DNA from: Maribacter sp. 1_MG-2023
GTDB lineage: Bacteria > Bacteroidota > Bacteroidia > Flavobacteriales > Flavobacteriaceae
DNA: 64,000 nt
NCBI RefSeq assembly: GCF_030547005.1
Contig: NZ_JAUOPN010000008.1
Location: 62,001 to 126,000 of the forward strand
Reading direction: 5' to 3'
The notes beneath the pieces are model-generated. The model saw only the letters and a list, made by a program, of their open reading frames with translations. It did no database searches and was not told the origin of the DNA. Below, one piece after another: positions 1 through 10,506 of the stretch (position 1 is the first letter of the stretch; every line of letters begins with the position of its first letter). The position numbers and the translations under genes are program-made.

Positions 1-1428
1 GATAACATTACCATGACTCTACCAACATTTCAAGCAAGTGTAGAGCGTATCTATCCTTTCGTAAAACGAGATGGTATAAAAAAGGGAATAATCGATAATA
101 TCAATTTTCAATATAGTGTAAACGCTCAAAATAGACTAACCACTAACGATGATGATTTCTTGACAACCAAGATGTTTGATAACGCGAGAGTTGGAGCAAG
201 TCATAGTATACCTATTGCCACAAATTTTAAGGTTGCCAAGTTTTTTAGCGTTAGTGTTGGCGGTAATTACGAAGATGTTTGGTCTTTAGAAACTTACAAT
301 CAGCGTTTTGATGCAGATACAGGGTCAGTAGTGAGAGACACAATAAGCGGTTTTGATCGCTATAACACCTACAACTTTAGTGCGAGTGTAGGTACAACCC
401 TTTACGGCACTTTTAATTTAGGTGAAGACAAAAAAATACAGGCAATTAGACATACCTTAAGACCATCTTTAAGTTATGGTTATGCACCGTCTTTTGAACA
501 GTTTTATGATGAATATCTTGATGAAGATGGCGTTGAAGTTCAATATAGTCGCTTTCAAGGTACCCTGAACGGAGCGCCTTCATTAGGCAAGTCCAACAGC
601 CTAAGTTTTTCATTAGCAAATACCTTAGAAGCAAAAGTTAGAGATAAGGATTCTACCAAAATAGAACCTAAAAAAATATCTTTATTAAGCAATTTTAATA
701 TTTCTTCGGGATATAATTTTGAATCAGACTCTCTTAAATTGAATCCGGTAAGTATTAACGGAGGCACCAACATACTTGACAATAAAATGTCTATAAATTT
801 CTCAGCTGGCTTAGACCCATATGCAATTGACAATAATGGCACACGAATAAATGAATGGAATATAAATAATGGAGGAAGCCTTTTTAGGCTTACACGTGCA
901 AATGCCAATGTCTCCTATTCCATAAGCAGTGATATGTTTGGCAAAAAAGACAACAACGACAAAGATGAAGAGGAAGATCTATTTGACTACGTTGCCCAAA
1001 GTGGCGGTAGAAACGATGACCTTTTCGGAAGAGCCGACGATTTCAACTCTAACCCTGTTAGAAAAGACGACAAGAACAACGATGTAGAAAATCCTATATT
1101 CGGCACGAAAATACCCTGGAATTTTAGACTTGCTTATTCTGCAAATTACACTAATTCGGCACGGCAAAGTGAATTTAGCAGTCACTCGTTAATGTTTTCA
1201 GGCGACATAGAACTTTCACCAAGGTGGTCTGTTGGCGGGTCTTCTGGTTACGATTTTAAAAATCAAGGATTCACGTTAACACAGTTACGTTTTCAAAGAG
1301 ATCTAAAGAGTTTTACCATGCGTTTTAATTGGACACCTTTCGGAACCTATAAAAGATGGTACTTCTTTATCGGTATTGATTCTTCGATACTTAAAGATCT
1401 TAAGTGGGAAAACAGAAGCCAAAACTAA
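1..1428 (+). CDS. lptD: LPS-assembly protein LptD, C-terminal part (5' end outside window)
   Basis: The reading frame is open from base 1, so this is the 3' part of a gene that begins upstream; the first ATG at 13 is internal. The visible 475 or so residues are a long run of alternating polar/hydrophobic beta-strands (for example around SVSVGGNYEDVW and TMRFNWTPFGTYKRWYFFIG) ending in the SSILKDLKWENRSQ type tail that I recognise from Flavobacteriia LptD (OstA-like) proteins. LptD is the outer-membrane beta-barrel that inserts lipopolysaccharide into the outer leaflet with LptE. An acidic low-complexity loop (about residues 320-360 of the visible part, rich in D, N and K) is probably an extracellular or plug loop. 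ridA follows after 19 bases. The family call is from memory of homologues; another large outer-membrane barrel is the main alternative. Confidence 0.8.
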   Translation, partial: DNITMTLPTFQASVERIYPFVKRDGIKKGIIDNINFQYSVNAQNRLTTNDDDFLTTKMFDNARVGASHSIPIATNFKVAKFFSVSVGGNYEDVWSLETYNQRFDADTGSVVRDTISGFDRYNTYNFSASVGTTLYGTFNLGEDKKIQAIRHTLRPSLSYGYAPSFEQFYDEYLDEDGVEVQYSRFQGTLNGAPSLGKSNSLSFSLANTLEAKVRDKDSTKIEPKKISLLSNFNISSGYNFESDSLKLNPVSINGGTNILDNKMSINFSAGLDPYAIDNNGTRINEWNINNGGSLFRLTRANANVSYSISSDMFGKKDNNDKDEEEDLFDYVAQSGGRNDDLFGRADDFNSNPVRKDDKNNDVENPIFGTKIPWNFRLAYSANYTNSARQSEFSSHSLMFSGDIELSPRWSVGGSSGYDFKNQGFTLTQLRFQRDLKSFTMRFNWTPFGTYKRWYFFIGIDSSILKDLKWENRSQN

Positions 1429-1447
1429 CACCTAAATTTTATCTAAC

Positions 1448-1828
1448 ATGAAAAAAATTATCAATACAGTAAATGCTCCTGCACCTATAGGACCATACAA
1501 TCAAGCAACTTTAAGTAATGGAACTTTATATATTTCTGGTCAAATTCCTTTAGACCCTAAAAGCGGAGAATTAGTTTCTGGAGATATAAAACTAGAGACA
1601 AAACAGTCTATGGAAAATTTAAAGGCCATTTTAACTGAAGCTGAAATGACCTTTGAAAATGTTGTGAAGTCGTCTATTTTTCTTAGCGACATGAAACAAT
1701 TCACTGAAGTAAACGAGGTATATGCTTCTTATTTTAATGCAGAAACTGCACCAGCAAGAGAAACCGTAGAAGTTGCAAATTTACCTAAGTACGTAAATGT
1801 TGAAATCTCTATGATTGCCGTAAAATAA
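1448..1828 (+). CDS. ridA: RidA family reactive imine/enamine deaminase
   Basis: At 126 residues this has the normal length of the RidA/YjgF/UK114 family. These cytosolic trimers hydrolyse 2-aminoacrylate and other enamine/imine intermediates released by PLP enzymes. The N-terminal INTVNAPAPIGPYNQA block, the YISGQIPLDP strand and the C-terminal APARETVEVANLPK segment, which carries the substrate-binding arginine, are all present. The start ATG is 19 bases after the lptD stop, so the two genes are probably cotranscribed. It converges on the kinase gene with only 4 bases between stops, leaving no room for a separate terminator. Confidence 0.93.
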   Translation: MKKIINTVNAPAPIGPYNQATLSNGTLYISGQIPLDPKSGELVSGDIKLETKQSMENLKAILTEAEMTFENVVKSSIFLSDMKQFTEVNEVYASYFNAETAPARETVEVANLPKYVNVEISMIAVK

Positions 1829-1832
1829 AATC

Positions 1833-2684
1833 TTACATATTAGATCGGTGAAAATCAACCAAACCTTCAATAGGTCTTTGTCTAATTACCCCAACAATTA
1901 AATCATTTCTAAGTAGTACAGAAGTTAATTCATCTCTTAGATAATGTGCAATACTACCTACAAAATTGATTGGAACCTTCGTCGCCAATTCAAATTGCAT
2001 TACGTAGTTATTTATAAATTGCTGAAAGCCTTTATCTATAACACCTTTTGCATACGGGTGATCCTTGTTCTCGATTAAAAAACGAGCAAAGGTCGCTAAG
2101 TACGTATTTGGGTTAGGCTGCTTGTATAAGTTCTCTTTTATTACATCGGCATCTAAATCATGAGAAGCAGCAAATTTATGCGCTAAATCAGACGGCATTT
2201 TATGAAAATAGTAATCACGAATAAGTTTACGACCAAAGAAATTTCCACTACCATCATCCATAGGTATGTACCCCAATGATGTTACTTTCTGAAATAACTG
2301 ATTACCATCATAATAACTACAGTTAGAACCTGTACCTAAAATACAAACGATACCTTGATGACCAACTTTTGTTGTAGCAAATATGGCAGCATAAGTATCT
2401 TCTTTTACATCGGCTTTTGCATTAGGAAAATAATCTTTAAAGATTGCCTTTAAGAACAACTTCATACGATCGGTACCACAACCGGCACCATAGAAATAAA
2501 GATGTGAAACCTTTTCTCTATTTTTAGAAAGCTCAAAATTATTCGCTAAGCGATCTTCAATAACATCTTTTGTCAACACCTCAGGACTCAACCCCAAAGT
2601 CTGCGTTAAAAAAAGTTGTTCGCCATTTTCATCTAATGCAATCCAATCTGACTTGGTTGCGCCACTATCTACTATTAAAATCAT
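1833..2684 (-). CDS. BadF/BadG/BcrA/BcrD-family ATPase, probable N-acetylhexosamine kinase
   Basis: A 283-residue ASKHA-fold kinase. The phosphate-1 loop VDSGATKSDW lies at residues 5-14, a second glycine-rich segment (CILGTGSNCSYYDG) in the middle binds ATP phosphates, and the MDDGSGNFFGR motif is typical of N-acetylglucosamine and N-acetylmuramic acid kinases of this family in Bacteroidota. It probably phosphorylates GlcNAc or MurNAc in the cytosol, feeding the amino-sugar path whose other enzymes (MurQ, NagB) lie about 32 kb away. It follows gapA on the same strand but a good intrinsic terminator separates them, so it may have its own weak promoter or rely on read-through. The sugar specificity is inference. 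Confidence 0.72.
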   Translation of the reverse strand: MILIVDSGATKSDWIALDENGEQLFLTQTLGLSPEVLTKDVIEDRLANNFELSKNREKVSHLYFYGAGCGTDRMKLFLKAIFKDYFPNAKADVKEDTYAAIFATTKVGHQGIVCILGTGSNCSYYDGNQLFQKVTSLGYIPMDDGSGNFFGRKLIRDYYFHKMPSDLAHKFAASHDLDADVIKENLYKQPNPNTYLATFARFLIENKDHPYAKGVIDKGFQQFINNYVMQFELATKVPINFVGSIAHYLRDELTSVLLRNDLIVGVIRQRPIEGLVDFHRSNM

Positions 2685-2694
2685 ATACCGAATG

Positions 2695-2743
2695 TCTTTA
2701 AAAAATAAACCTGAAAATAAGGAAAAACTGCCTCATTTTCAGG
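2695..2743 (-). terminator. Intrinsic terminator after gapA
   Basis: On the minus strand a 13-bp stem with one mismatch (arms 2731-2743 and 2710-2722, reading CCTGAAAATGAGG and CCTTATTTTCAGG) encloses an 8-base loop and runs into TTTATTTTTT. It lies 29 bases downstream of the gapA stop and just before the start of the sugar kinase. Confidence 0.8.
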
Positions 2744-2771
2744 ATATATCTTTGTTATACTAAAATGATGG

Positions 2772-3791
<1,020 letters not shown>

Positions 3792-3797
3792 TTATAA

Positions 3798-4784
3798 TTA
3801 TGTAGTCATTATTTCTGAAACTCTAATAAGTTCCTTATCAATTTTTGTATGCCCTTTTATTGCCTTGTTAATAGGGGTCAACGTTAATTGGTTATCTTGA
3901 ATACCTACCATTAGGTTGGTTTTACCTTCTAACAAAGCTTCTACAGCTTTTACTCCCATTCTACTTGCTAATACACGGTCGTAACATGACGGCGACCCTC
4001 CTCTTTGCATATGCCCTAATACAGATACACGCACATCATAAATTGGTAAATGCTCTTCAACATACTCCTTAAGCTCGAATACGTTTTTACCAGATTTATC
4101 ACCTTCGGCAACAATTACGATACTTGAAGATTTACCCGATTCTTTACTTCTTTTTAAAGATTCAAGTAATCTATCTAAACCTAAATTCTCTTCTGGTATC
4201 AAAATTTCTTCAGCACCTGCACCAACACCTGCATTCAATGCAATATGCCCAACATCTCTACCCATAACTTCTACGAAGAAAAGCCTATTGTGAGAACTTG
4301 CCGTATCTCTAATTTTATCGATACATTCCACTACTGTATTTAAAGCGGTATCAAAACCTAAGGTAAATGTAGTTCCAAAAATATCGTTATCAATAGTACC
4401 AGGAATACCTATAACAGGAAAATTGTATTCTCTGTTAAATATCATGGCACCAGTAAAACTACCATCACCTCCAATTACCACAAATGCATCTATTCCCGCT
4501 TTTAGCAACTCCTCATGCGCTGTTTTTCTACCTTCTGGAGTTCTAAAGTCATCGCAACGAGCAGACTTAAGTATAGTACCACCTTTATTAATAATATTAT
4601 TTACACTACGGGCGTCCATAGGTTTAAAATCGCCCTCTATCATACCTTGATACCCTCTATAGATTCCAACACAATCTACCTTCAAGTATGCACAAGTACG
4701 AACAACTGATCTTATGGCAGCATTCATTCCTGGAGAATCACCTCCTGAAGTCAGTACTGCTATTTTTTTTATTTCTGAAGACAT
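3798..4784 (-). CDS. pfkA: ATP-dependent 6-phosphofructokinase
   Basis: Phosphorylates fructose-6-phosphate to fructose-1,6-bisphosphate, the committed step of glycolysis. The frame is open upstream to 4895, but that stretch is hydrophobic and unlike the family; the ATG at 4784 gives MSSEIKKIAVLTSGGDSPG and a 328-residue protein, the standard bacterial PfkA size. Visible motifs are GGDSPGMNAAIR (ATP site), VIGGDGSFTGA (the Gly of GGDGS indicates ATP and not pyrophosphate), PGTIDNDI with the catalytic Asp, and VMGRDVGHIAL. gapA follows at 24 bases. Confidence 0.95.
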   Translation of the reverse strand: MSSEIKKIAVLTSGGDSPGMNAAIRSVVRTCAYLKVDCVGIYRGYQGMIEGDFKPMDARSVNNIINKGGTILKSARCDDFRTPEGRKTAHEELLKAGIDAFVVIGGDGSFTGAMIFNREYNFPVIGIPGTIDNDIFGTTFTLGFDTALNTVVECIDKIRDTASSHNRLFFVEVMGRDVGHIALNAGVGAGAEEILIPEENLGLDRLLESLKRSKESGKSSSIVIVAEGDKSGKNVFELKEYVEEHLPIYDVRVSVLGHMQRGGSPSCYDRVLASRMGVKAVEALLEGKTNLMVGIQDNQLTLTPINKAIKGHTKIDKELIRVSEIMTT

Positions 4785-4946
4785 TGAAAAATTTAAGCCA
4801 ACGAAAGTAAGAAATCTTAGTCGAAATTGGAATAAAAGTGAGTCGCATTTTAAGAAAAAATCAACGAAAAGGATTTCGCTATAACAGATTAACACTCAAA
4901 TTCTTAAAATTTGTTATTTATTCATAAAGAGATAAGTATTTATCTA

Positions 4947-7900
4947 TTAATTTAATGATTTGGGCTTGTCGTAAAAACGGATTAAGCTATCATTACCCAT
5001 GACAGAAGATGGGGTTTCGATTTCTTCAACAGGTTCTCTCTTTTCAACCGGCTTAGTGGCCAATATTTTTTGAAAGAGTTCTTTAAAATTATTAAAATCT
5101 ACTTCATAAGATATCCCTGCACCTTGAGTTGAACCTTGTTGATCTGACAAATAAGCCTGTATTTCACTTTGTCTACTGAAAAAATTAGCACTTAGCGTAC
5201 CTTCTTCATTCAACAAAACCTGTATTTCAAAATCACCAGCCACCAATGTTTCACTAGATGCACCCACCGGTACCCCTACTTTTCCATTAAATAATATTCT
5301 ATCTGATATTTGTGTAGATACCGTTACCCCTATTCGATCATCGGTTTCTATATCTGCAGATCGATCGAGTATACCTTGTTCGTAAGAAAGCCCTAAATTA
5401 AACTTATCATTACCTCCACTTAAAATTGAGTTTAAAATACTTGATGCACTTTGTACCAAATTACCTGTTATCGCTTGCTGATTAATACCACTTTGAGAAT
5501 TTACAAAAGTACCTTGTGCCAATAAGAATATTGCATTCTTTTCTTCTACCGTTGGATCCTGCAAAGTATATTCTAACTCGGACTTAACAATAGAGCTCGT
5601 ACCTGGAAATTCAATACCAAAATCAATATCAGGGCTCTCTAACTCCCCTGTTAAACTAATAATAACATTTGTTGGTATTCTACGTGTAAATCCGGCATCC
5701 TCAAGTAATGGAGCTGGGTTGGCGTTTAGAGAATATACCGCCTCCATACTCAAAATAGCCTCTAATGGCTTTTGATCCCAATTAATAGTTCCACCGGGTT
5801 TCACCTTAAATTTTTTATCAATAATACCTCCAAATTTATAATTAAAGTCCCCTGTAACTACAACATAATCTCCATACATTTCAAACTTACCATTGGTATT
5901 GATCTGTATTAAAATAATACCAACTCCAGTACCTTTTAAAGAACTTCCTGTTTTGGTGTCAGTCACAATTTCAACCTCGGCATCGGGTGTAATATCTAGA
6001 TTGAACTCTAACTCCAAACCTTGATAATCTTTTAATTGACGTTGACTTTCAATTCTTTGCTTATCCTTCTTTTCTAAAAAATTAATAAAGGAGTAATCAC
6101 CAACACTAGCGACATCACTTAAAGGTATTTTCAATGAAGTACCTTTTGCGGTAGACCCATCAACAGTAATATTCAAAGCAGTTGTAGGTCCGTAAATACG
6201 ACCAGTACCATTTAAATAACCTGTACCATAATACAGTTCCCCCTCCTTAAACTCTGTATTCAGAATTAAAAATTTGTCTTTCTTGGTATCCACATTTAAG
6301 TCTAAAACCCAATCTTTAAAGAAACTATGCGTAATAGTACCATCTAAATTTGCTCGTGTGCCTTTTGCAACGTCTTCTAATGCTATATTTTCGAAATCAA
6401 AAGTCTGATCTTTAAGAATTACCCTTGAACGTGGAGCAAAACCATAATCAACATTTAAATAAGGCACTGCAATACCTGCATTATCTAAAGTTAGCAGACC
6501 ATTAAAACTCGGATTATCTACATTACCCTCTATCTTAACCCTACCATCAATATCACCTCGTATATTATCTATTACCCCTTCGCCTAACGGACTAAATGGT
6601 TCTAAACCAAAGTTATTGAAATTGGCAATTAGGTTCGCTTTTGGTATCTCGCCCTTATTTTCTATGCTACCAACTACACTGAATTTTTCGACATTATTAT
6701 CAGACAATTGAGAGTTAACTTGAAACTCAGATAAATCTTTATTCCCGATAATATTAATTGCTAAATCTCCTAAAGGTATATTGTTAATTCCGAATTGATC
6801 GATATTTAAATTCGATGATGGTAGATAGATTCCATCTTTTTGAAGCACGTTTAAAGTACCATTGACTTCCCCTTGCAGTTTTAAGCTATCAATTACCGGT
6901 GTTATTTTATCTAAGGATACAATTTTGAACTGAAGCTGAAGATCTTTATATGTAGAATCTGCCAACTGTCCTTTTAGCCGTATTTGCTCTTTTTCTTCGT
7001 TATTCATTACAATTTCTTGAATTGTAATACTATCTAAAGCCCTGTTCAGTATAACTTTATTCTTGGTGTCACCATCTTTGTTCAACACCCATTTATTCCC
7101 TTTAAAATTGACATCAGACGTTTTGAGACCAATAACAGACTTATTGTCTTTATTAAACGTGTGGTAGAAATTCAAGTTATAAGAATCGTCAAAATCACTA
7201 CCTCCTTTAAATTCAGACCTAAAGAATAGCGTATCTTTTAATGTGGTATTAATTAGGTTGAAGTCTTTAAAATTATAATACGGCGTATCTAACTCACCTA
7301 CCGAAACGAAAGTGTTAAACAGCGGATTCTTATTATCAATTCTAACTTCTATATTATCGGCAGCCGTACCAAACGCCTCAATACTAGGTGACTCAAAATT
7401 TAGCTTAAAATCACCTTCATCTGCAACAATATTACCCTTTATAAAAGTATTTGGATCGAAGCGTACTTCAGGAAAAAATACATCTACAATCTTATTATAA
7501 ATTTTAAAATTGAAAGAAAGATTTTGACCATCAGAAATTTGAAAAGGCCTATAGTTTGTATAAATACTACCCAAAGAGTTCTGCACAAGTTTACCCAATT
7601 CTCGTACTTTAAAATTACCCTTCATAAAACCGGTAATAATATCTGGAGAGTTTATATTAATTGTACGTTCACGATCTTCACCAAAATTAGAGGTCACCGC
7701 AAAGTCTTCGAAATAATACGTGTCGTTTACATTTTGATAGCTCGTTTGCGTAAAGTTTATATCACCAATGATATTATCTAAGGTGGTACCCGTAATATCC
7801 ATACTAACATTTCCTTTAAAAATAGAAACGCTGTCATTTATGATATTCAATTTCTTTAGATCGGCATAATCTACAGCGGCGATAAAATTGAAATTATTTC

Positions 7901-9395
7901 TAGTCTCGGCTACATTCGCAAGACCCTTAAAGTTAAATTTAAAATTCTCGTCGTTACTAATTAAAGAACCATCGAACAATTGATCTTTAATTAAACCCGA
8001 AACTCTTAAATCTTGATAATTATAGTTATTAAATTCAATAGAATAAATTTGACCTATAACCTCTGTATTCAGTTTCTCTTTTACAAAACCCTTGCCCTCA
8101 ACATTAAAATCTAAGGTTGTTTTACCAAGATTCTTATTCTCAGTAAAATCACCTAAATCAAAATCAATTAAAGAGATGAAACCCTTGTAGGTTGCATTAT
8201 CAATATTATTAAAATCACTTAAAACGATATCAGCATAACTACTACCAACAGCAGTATTTAAGTTCACTTTCGCATCTACCGAAGAATTAGTGATAAACGC
8301 ATTACCACGAATAGTAAATTGCCCCAATTTACTGAAAGAAGACGGCAAAGATTTACCAATTAAATTAGGCAACAAAGCATTTAATTGATAGTAACTACTG
8401 GTAACATTTTTCATTTCAGCATTTAAACTGAAGGGTTTTTGTTTGCTAAATAAGTTCTTGAAATTAAAATCACCACGTATGCCAGTGTCATCAGAAAACA
8501 AGAAAAGATCATCTGTATTTAAATCATTTAAAACCCCGTTAACATTAGCATTGAAGGTTACTTCTTTTCCTTTCCCAAATTCATTATACAGTAAATTAAC
8601 CTCGTCAAAAGCGACTAAAGACTCCTTAAATTCTGCAACAACATTTACTTTATTTAAAAAATCTTTAAAATCTTCACGATTATAATTAAATATGAGATTA
8701 CCATCTAAAGCAGAAAGCGGTGTTTTTATTTTCAAAGAATCGAAACGCATTTGCTGCTTCGTATACTTAAAATTTGTTGCCAATTTTTCTACTTTTAATC
8801 CTCGATTGCTATAAAAAGACATTTCTTGAATATCTGTAGAAACCTCTGGACCAAGAATTAAAAAATCGGCTGCACCAATATTAAGACTATCAAAATTTAA
8901 AATAGTAGTGTTATTTAAATTTTCATCAATATACTTGAACCTACTATTTTCAATATCTACATACGATGAAGAAAGCCTAAAGGGCGGTGTACCTGACGCC
9001 CGAGGTTTGCCATCATCAAGCTTATCTACAAAAACCTCTAGATTGGTATTTGTTTCTCCGAAATACGTCTTTAGCTTAAAGTTTAATTTATCAACCGAAA
9101 TATCACCAAATTCTAAGTTACCCTGTACCAAATTATTGATACTTAAAATGGATGTTTTAAGCTCATTGACATAGAATAAAGTATCTTGTTTGTAGTCTTC
9201 GATAAAGACACCTTCTAAACCGGTATTCCAAGAAATTAACGAAACCTTTAAGCGCTCAATATTAATATGTGTACCGTATTGATTGTTAATTTTTTTCGTA
9301 GCAAACTGTGCCAGTAAGGTCTGTACCACTGGCAATGAAAAAATGATAGTACCCAAAACACATATCAGCAAAAGCACCAATAATGTTCGAACCAA
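4947..9395 (-). CDS. tamB: TamB-like translocation and assembly module protein, with a non-ATG start
   Basis: A 1482-residue AsmA/TamB-type protein: one N-terminal membrane anchor (about residues 4-27), a very long repetitive beta-helical region, and a C-terminal DUF490 (TamB) domain with the family segment EEKNAIFLLAQGTF near residue 1290. Such proteins bridge the inner and outer membranes and move phospholipids and/or help insert outer-membrane proteins. No in-frame ATG precedes the anchor: the frame is closed by TAA at 9423-9425, and between that stop and the anchor only TTG (9395), ATA, CTG (9407) and ATC (9416) could start. TTG at 9395 is used here, though an earlier non-standard start would add KKLRKI, a better positively charged n-region. 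The gene is divergent from tsaD and their control regions overlap. Confidence 0.88.
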   Translation of the reverse strand: MVRTLLVLLLICVLGTIIFSLPVVQTLLAQFATKKINNQYGTHINIERLKVSLISWNTGLEGVFIEDYKQDTLFYVNELKTSILSINNLVQGNLEFGDISVDKLNFKLKTYFGETNTNLEVFVDKLDDGKPRASGTPPFRLSSSYVDIENSRFKYIDENLNNTTILNFDSLNIGAADFLILGPEVSTDIQEMSFYSNRGLKVEKLATNFKYTKQQMRFDSLKIKTPLSALDGNLIFNYNREDFKDFLNKVNVVAEFKESLVAFDEVNLLYNEFGKGKEVTFNANVNGVLNDLNTDDLFLFSDDTGIRGDFNFKNLFSKQKPFSLNAEMKNVTSSYYQLNALLPNLIGKSLPSSFSKLGQFTIRGNAFITNSSVDAKVNLNTAVGSSYADIVLSDFNNIDNATYKGFISLIDFDLGDFTENKNLGKTTLDFNVEGKGFVKEKLNTEVIGQIYSIEFNNYNYQDLRVSGLIKDQLFDGSLISNDENFKFNFKGLANVAETRNNFNFIAAVDYADLKKLNIINDSVSIFKGNVSMDITGTTLDNIIGDINFTQTSYQNVNDTYYFEDFAVTSNFGEDRERTININSPDIITGFMKGNFKVRELGKLVQNSLGSIYTNYRPFQISDGQNLSFNFKIYNKIVDVFFPEVRFDPNTFIKGNIVADEGDFKLNFESPSIEAFGTAADNIEVRIDNKNPLFNTFVSVGELDTPYYNFKDFNLINTTLKDTLFFRSEFKGGSDFDDSYNLNFYHTFNKDNKSVIGLKTSDVNFKGNKWVLNKDGDTKNKVILNRALDSITIQEIVMNNEEKEQIRLKGQLADSTYKDLQLQFKIVSLDKITPVIDSLKLQGEVNGTLNVLQKDGIYLPSSNLNIDQFGINNIPLGDLAINIIGNKDLSEFQVNSQLSDNNVEKFSVVGSIENKGEIPKANLIANFNNFGLEPFSPLGEGVIDNIRGDIDGRVKIEGNVDNPSFNGLLTLDNAGIAVPYLNVDYGFAPRSRVILKDQTFDFENIALEDVAKGTRANLDGTITHSFFKDWVLDLNVDTKKDKFLILNTEFKEGELYYGTGYLNGTGRIYGPTTALNITVDGSTAKGTSLKIPLSDVASVGDYSFINFLEKKDKQRIESQRQLKDYQGLELEFNLDITPDAEVEIVTDTKTGSSLKGTGVGIILIQINTNGKFEMYGDYVVVTGDFNYKFGGIIDKKFKVKPGGTINWDQKPLEAILSMEAVYSLNANPAPLLEDAGFTRRIPTNVIISLTGELESPDIDFGIEFPGTSSIVKSELEYTLQDPTVEEKNAIFLLAQGTFVNSQSGINQQAITGNLVQSASSILNSILSGGNDKFNLGLSYEQGILDRSADIETDDRIGVTVSTQISDRILFNGKVGVPVGASSETLVAGDFEIQVLLNEEGTLSANFFSRQSEIQAYLSDQQGSTQGAGISYEVDFNNFKELFQKILATKPVEKREPVEEIETPSSVMGNDSLIRFYDKPKSLN

Positions 9396-9410
9396 TATTT
9401 TTCTCAGTTT

Positions 9411-9438
9411 TTTGATAGGTCTTTATGTTTTACCTTTG
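9411..9438 (+). promoter_or_regulatory. Bacteroidota promoter for tsaD
   Basis: TACCTTTG at 9431-9438 matches the Bacteroidota -7 consensus TAnnTTTG. TTTG at 9411-9414 is a -33 candidate, with a 16-base spacer that is slightly short. It lies 22 bases before the tsaD ATG at 9461 and downstream of the ATG at 9425, which therefore cannot be the start for this transcript. Confidence 0.65.
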
Positions 9439-9460
9439 TTATTTAAATTTTATTCCAAAT

Positions 9461-10489
9461 ATGTCGGAACACGATACAATTTATATACTTGCTATAGAAT
9501 CTTCTTGTGATGACACTTCTGCGGCAGTTTTAATGAACGATAAAGTGCTCAGTAATGTTGTCGCCACCCAGGCTATTCATAAAGAATATGGAGGGGTTGT
9601 ACCAGAACTTGCATCAAGAGCACATCAACAAAACATAGTGCCGGTTGTTCATCAAGCCATAGCCAAAGCAAATATCGATAAAAAACAATTATCAGCCATA
9701 GCATTTACACGCGGACCTGGACTAATGGGTTCTTTACTTGTAGGCACATCGTTTGCAAAATCTTTATCATTAGGTTTACAGATACCGCTTATTGAAGTTA
9801 ACCACATGAAAGCCCATATTTTAGCTCATTTTATAGATGACGAAACTATGAACGCACCGTCATTTCCGTTTTTAGCTTTAACTATAAGTGGAGGTCATAC
9901 ACAGATTGTTCAAGTGAATGATTACTTTGACATGAAGATTATTGGGCAAACTTTAGATGATGCCGTTGGGGAAGCATTTGACAAGAGTGCAAAAATTTTA
10001 GGTCTACCCTACCCTGGCGGACCTTTAATTGACAAATATGCAGCAACAGGTGATCCTCATAAATTTGAATTTACCATACCGAACGTAAAAGATTTAGATT
10101 TTAGTTTCAGCGGATTAAAAACGAACATACTCTATTTCATTCAGCGAAAAACGAAAGAGAATCCTGATTTTATCAAGAATAATCTAGAAGATATCTGCGC
10201 ATCAATACAGTATACCATTATCACTATACTGATGAAAAAACTGAAAAAGGCAGTCAAGCAAACTGGCATAAAAGAAATTGCTATTGGTGGCGGCGTGTCT
10301 GCAAACTCGGGTATTCGAAAAGTTTTGACAGAAGCCCAGACAAAATACCAGTGGAAAACCTATATACCCAAATTTGAATATTGTACAGATAATGCTGCTA
10401 TGATTGGTATTGTAGGATATCAGAAATACAAAAACGAACAATTCTCTCAACAAGATGTCACGGCTAAAGCTAGGTACGTTATATCATAG
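9461..10489 (+). CDS. tsaD: tRNA N6-threonylcarbamoyladenosine transferase subunit TsaD
   Basis: The catalytic subunit that, with TsaB and TsaE, transfers threonylcarbamoyl to A37 of ANN-decoding tRNAs. It is 342 residues from the ATG at 9461; an upstream in-frame ATG at 9425 lies before the promoter -7 element and would add 12 atypical residues. Motifs seen are LAIESSCDDTS (residues 10-20), the metal-binding HMKAH (H115 and H119), LTISGGHTQI, DDAVGEAFDKSAK and IGGGVSANSGIR, with the C-terminal CTDNAAMIG segment. It probably starts a rightward operon with rsmE 17 bases downstream. Confidence 0.97.
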   Translation: MSEHDTIYILAIESSCDDTSAAVLMNDKVLSNVVATQAIHKEYGGVVPELASRAHQQNIVPVVHQAIAKANIDKKQLSAIAFTRGPGLMGSLLVGTSFAKSLSLGLQIPLIEVNHMKAHILAHFIDDETMNAPSFPFLALTISGGHTQIVQVNDYFDMKIIGQTLDDAVGEAFDKSAKILGLPYPGGPLIDKYAATGDPHKFEFTIPNVKDLDFSFSGLKTNILYFIQRKTKENPDFIKNNLEDICASIQYTIITILMKKLKKAVKQTGIKEIAIGGGVSANSGIRKVLTEAQTKYQWKTYIPKFEYCTDNAAMIGIVGYQKYKNEQFSQQDVTAKARYVIS

Positions 10490-10506
10490 TTAATAAAATA
10501 AACCAA

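Noticed and set aside
4802..4809. TACTTTCG on the minus strand before pfkA as a promoter
   Set aside because: One mismatch to TAnnTTTG and no -33 TTG at a reasonable distance.
4785..4895. N-terminal extension of pfkA by 37 residues
   Set aside because: The added sequence is hydrophobic, unlike any PfkA, and the ATG at 4784 gives the standard 328-residue enzyme.
7524..7781. 85-codon plus-strand open frame inside tamB
   Set aside because: Antisense shadow of a strongly supported gene, without a recognisable domain or start signal; the same applies to other open frames lying inside well-supported genes.
9425..9460. ATG at 9425 as the tsaD start (and ATG at 53704 for udk)
   Set aside because: Both lie before the -7 promoter element and add residues not seen in these families.
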